Part shown: positions 63,301-64,000 of the stretch, in pieces
Layout of the letters: each line of letters opens with the position of its first letter
Position numbering within the stretch: position 1 is the first letter of the stretch
DNA from: Mactromeris polynyma
Lineage: Eukaryota; Mollusca; Bivalvia; Venerida; Mactridae
NCBI GenBank assembly: GCA_032209605.1
Contig: JASFXZ010000002.1
Span: 53,818,431 to 53,882,430, forward strand
Length of the DNA: 64,000 nucleotides
Direction of reading: 5' to 3'
Notes under the pieces: model-generated
The model's database searches: none
Told to the model about the DNA's origin: nothing
The model's input: the letters and a program-made list of their open reading frames with translations, nothing else
Program-made: the position numbers and the translations under genes

Positions 63301-64000
63301 CATAACTATGATAAAATTTCATTCTAATAAATCTACATTACACGTCACTATAATTAAATTGCTATGATAAATGGCCAATGATGAATTGATTTGCTATAAA
63401 ACTTTACCAAGCAAAAAGAAAATCTAGTTGTGCATTTAACAACCTCCAATCAGATCAATAATATACAGATTCTACGATATCATTGAAGACATTAGGTTTC
63501 CATACAATTTGTTGATGAACAGACGAGTTGCCATTTGTTAATATCATAAAAGTCCTCTGTAAAACCTACCTCCCAGATAATGACTTGTCCCCTAAGCGGA
63601 ACGAGATATTATGCTCTACTGTCACACAGAATTTCAAAGTGGGAATGTTTACCGAATTTTTTTTAACCATTCTATGTAAAAATGTTGGCCCTTCGTTAAG
63701 ATCCCTATTTCGTTTTGATTCATTGTCACCAATGCAAACATAGATGTTTTATGTCCGTATTCTTTTTCCCCTGTGTCGTCCCCCTGTCCTTACTTAATTT
63801 TACGTTCGGCCAGACCATTCCTATACACCCCTGTTCCCATGCATGTTTACCCTGGCACCTCCTCAGTGCCTGATGTTTGTTAGACTGCTGTTCCCGGGGA
63901 TCCGTTGTGGGGTGGCATTGTCTTGTGTATGAGGTGTTCCCTGTAGCACCTTTATCTCTCTTTCACCTGCAGCACAACGGGTCTCCTGATAGCTGCCCCC

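Larger units (their letters stand above)
51930..64000 (+). other. Meis intron 7 (incomplete)
   Basis: The intron opens gtgaga and has no identified acceptor in the window. I looked for the acidic spacer and the KKRGIFPKVATN / WLFQHL homeodomain start expected of the next exon and did not find them. Contents are inverted-repeat elements, a G12 run and AT-rich DNA; no other gene is supported. Confidence 0.8.

Overview
The window is AT-rich animal DNA with long introns, short exons, minisatellites, tRNA-derived SINEs and small inverted-repeat elements. It carries one recognisable cellular gene, on the + strand: the 5' part of a Meis/homothorax-class TALE homeobox gene. The Meis protein sequence, the MAQR first exon and the SINE tail style suggest a lophotrochozoan, most likely a mollusc and perhaps a bivalve. 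That is inference; no species can be named from the sequence alone.

Layout. Positions 1-14.9 kb are intergenic or upstream DNA. They hold a short fragment of a transposon/virus-type cysteine peptidase (6590-6769) behind a promoter-like stretch, a 78-nt pre-miRNA-like hairpin (7588-7665), a GATA-site cluster (12766-12885) and an octamer-bearing GC-richer patch (about 14.1 kb). The Meis gene starts at 15313 with a 12-nt coding exon. Exons 2-6 follow within 5 kb (15561-20262). A 31.5-kb intron comes next, then exon 7 (51788-51929). The last intron runs off the window, and no homeobox exon was seen before position 64000. The seven exons join in frame with GT/AG junctions and encode 264 complete residues. 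These cover the N-terminal region, the PBC-interacting HM domain and the linker that precedes the homeodomain.

The rest is intron and intergenic DNA. It contains two minisatellites (21 x 41 bp and 7 x 42 bp), SINE copies, two TIR elements of one family, one TIR element with its own 22-bp internal repeats, and several compact transcription-factor motif clusters. The most notable clusters are four TGACAG MEIS sites (one a full TGATTGACAG PBX-MEIS site) in the 310 bp before the Meis start codon, a near-perfect PORE, an octamer palindrome and a twin CRE. The picture is a developmental regulator gene embedded in regulatory and repeat-rich DNA, possibly autoregulated through its promoter. No bacterial features, CRISPR arrays, rRNA or intact tRNA genes were found.
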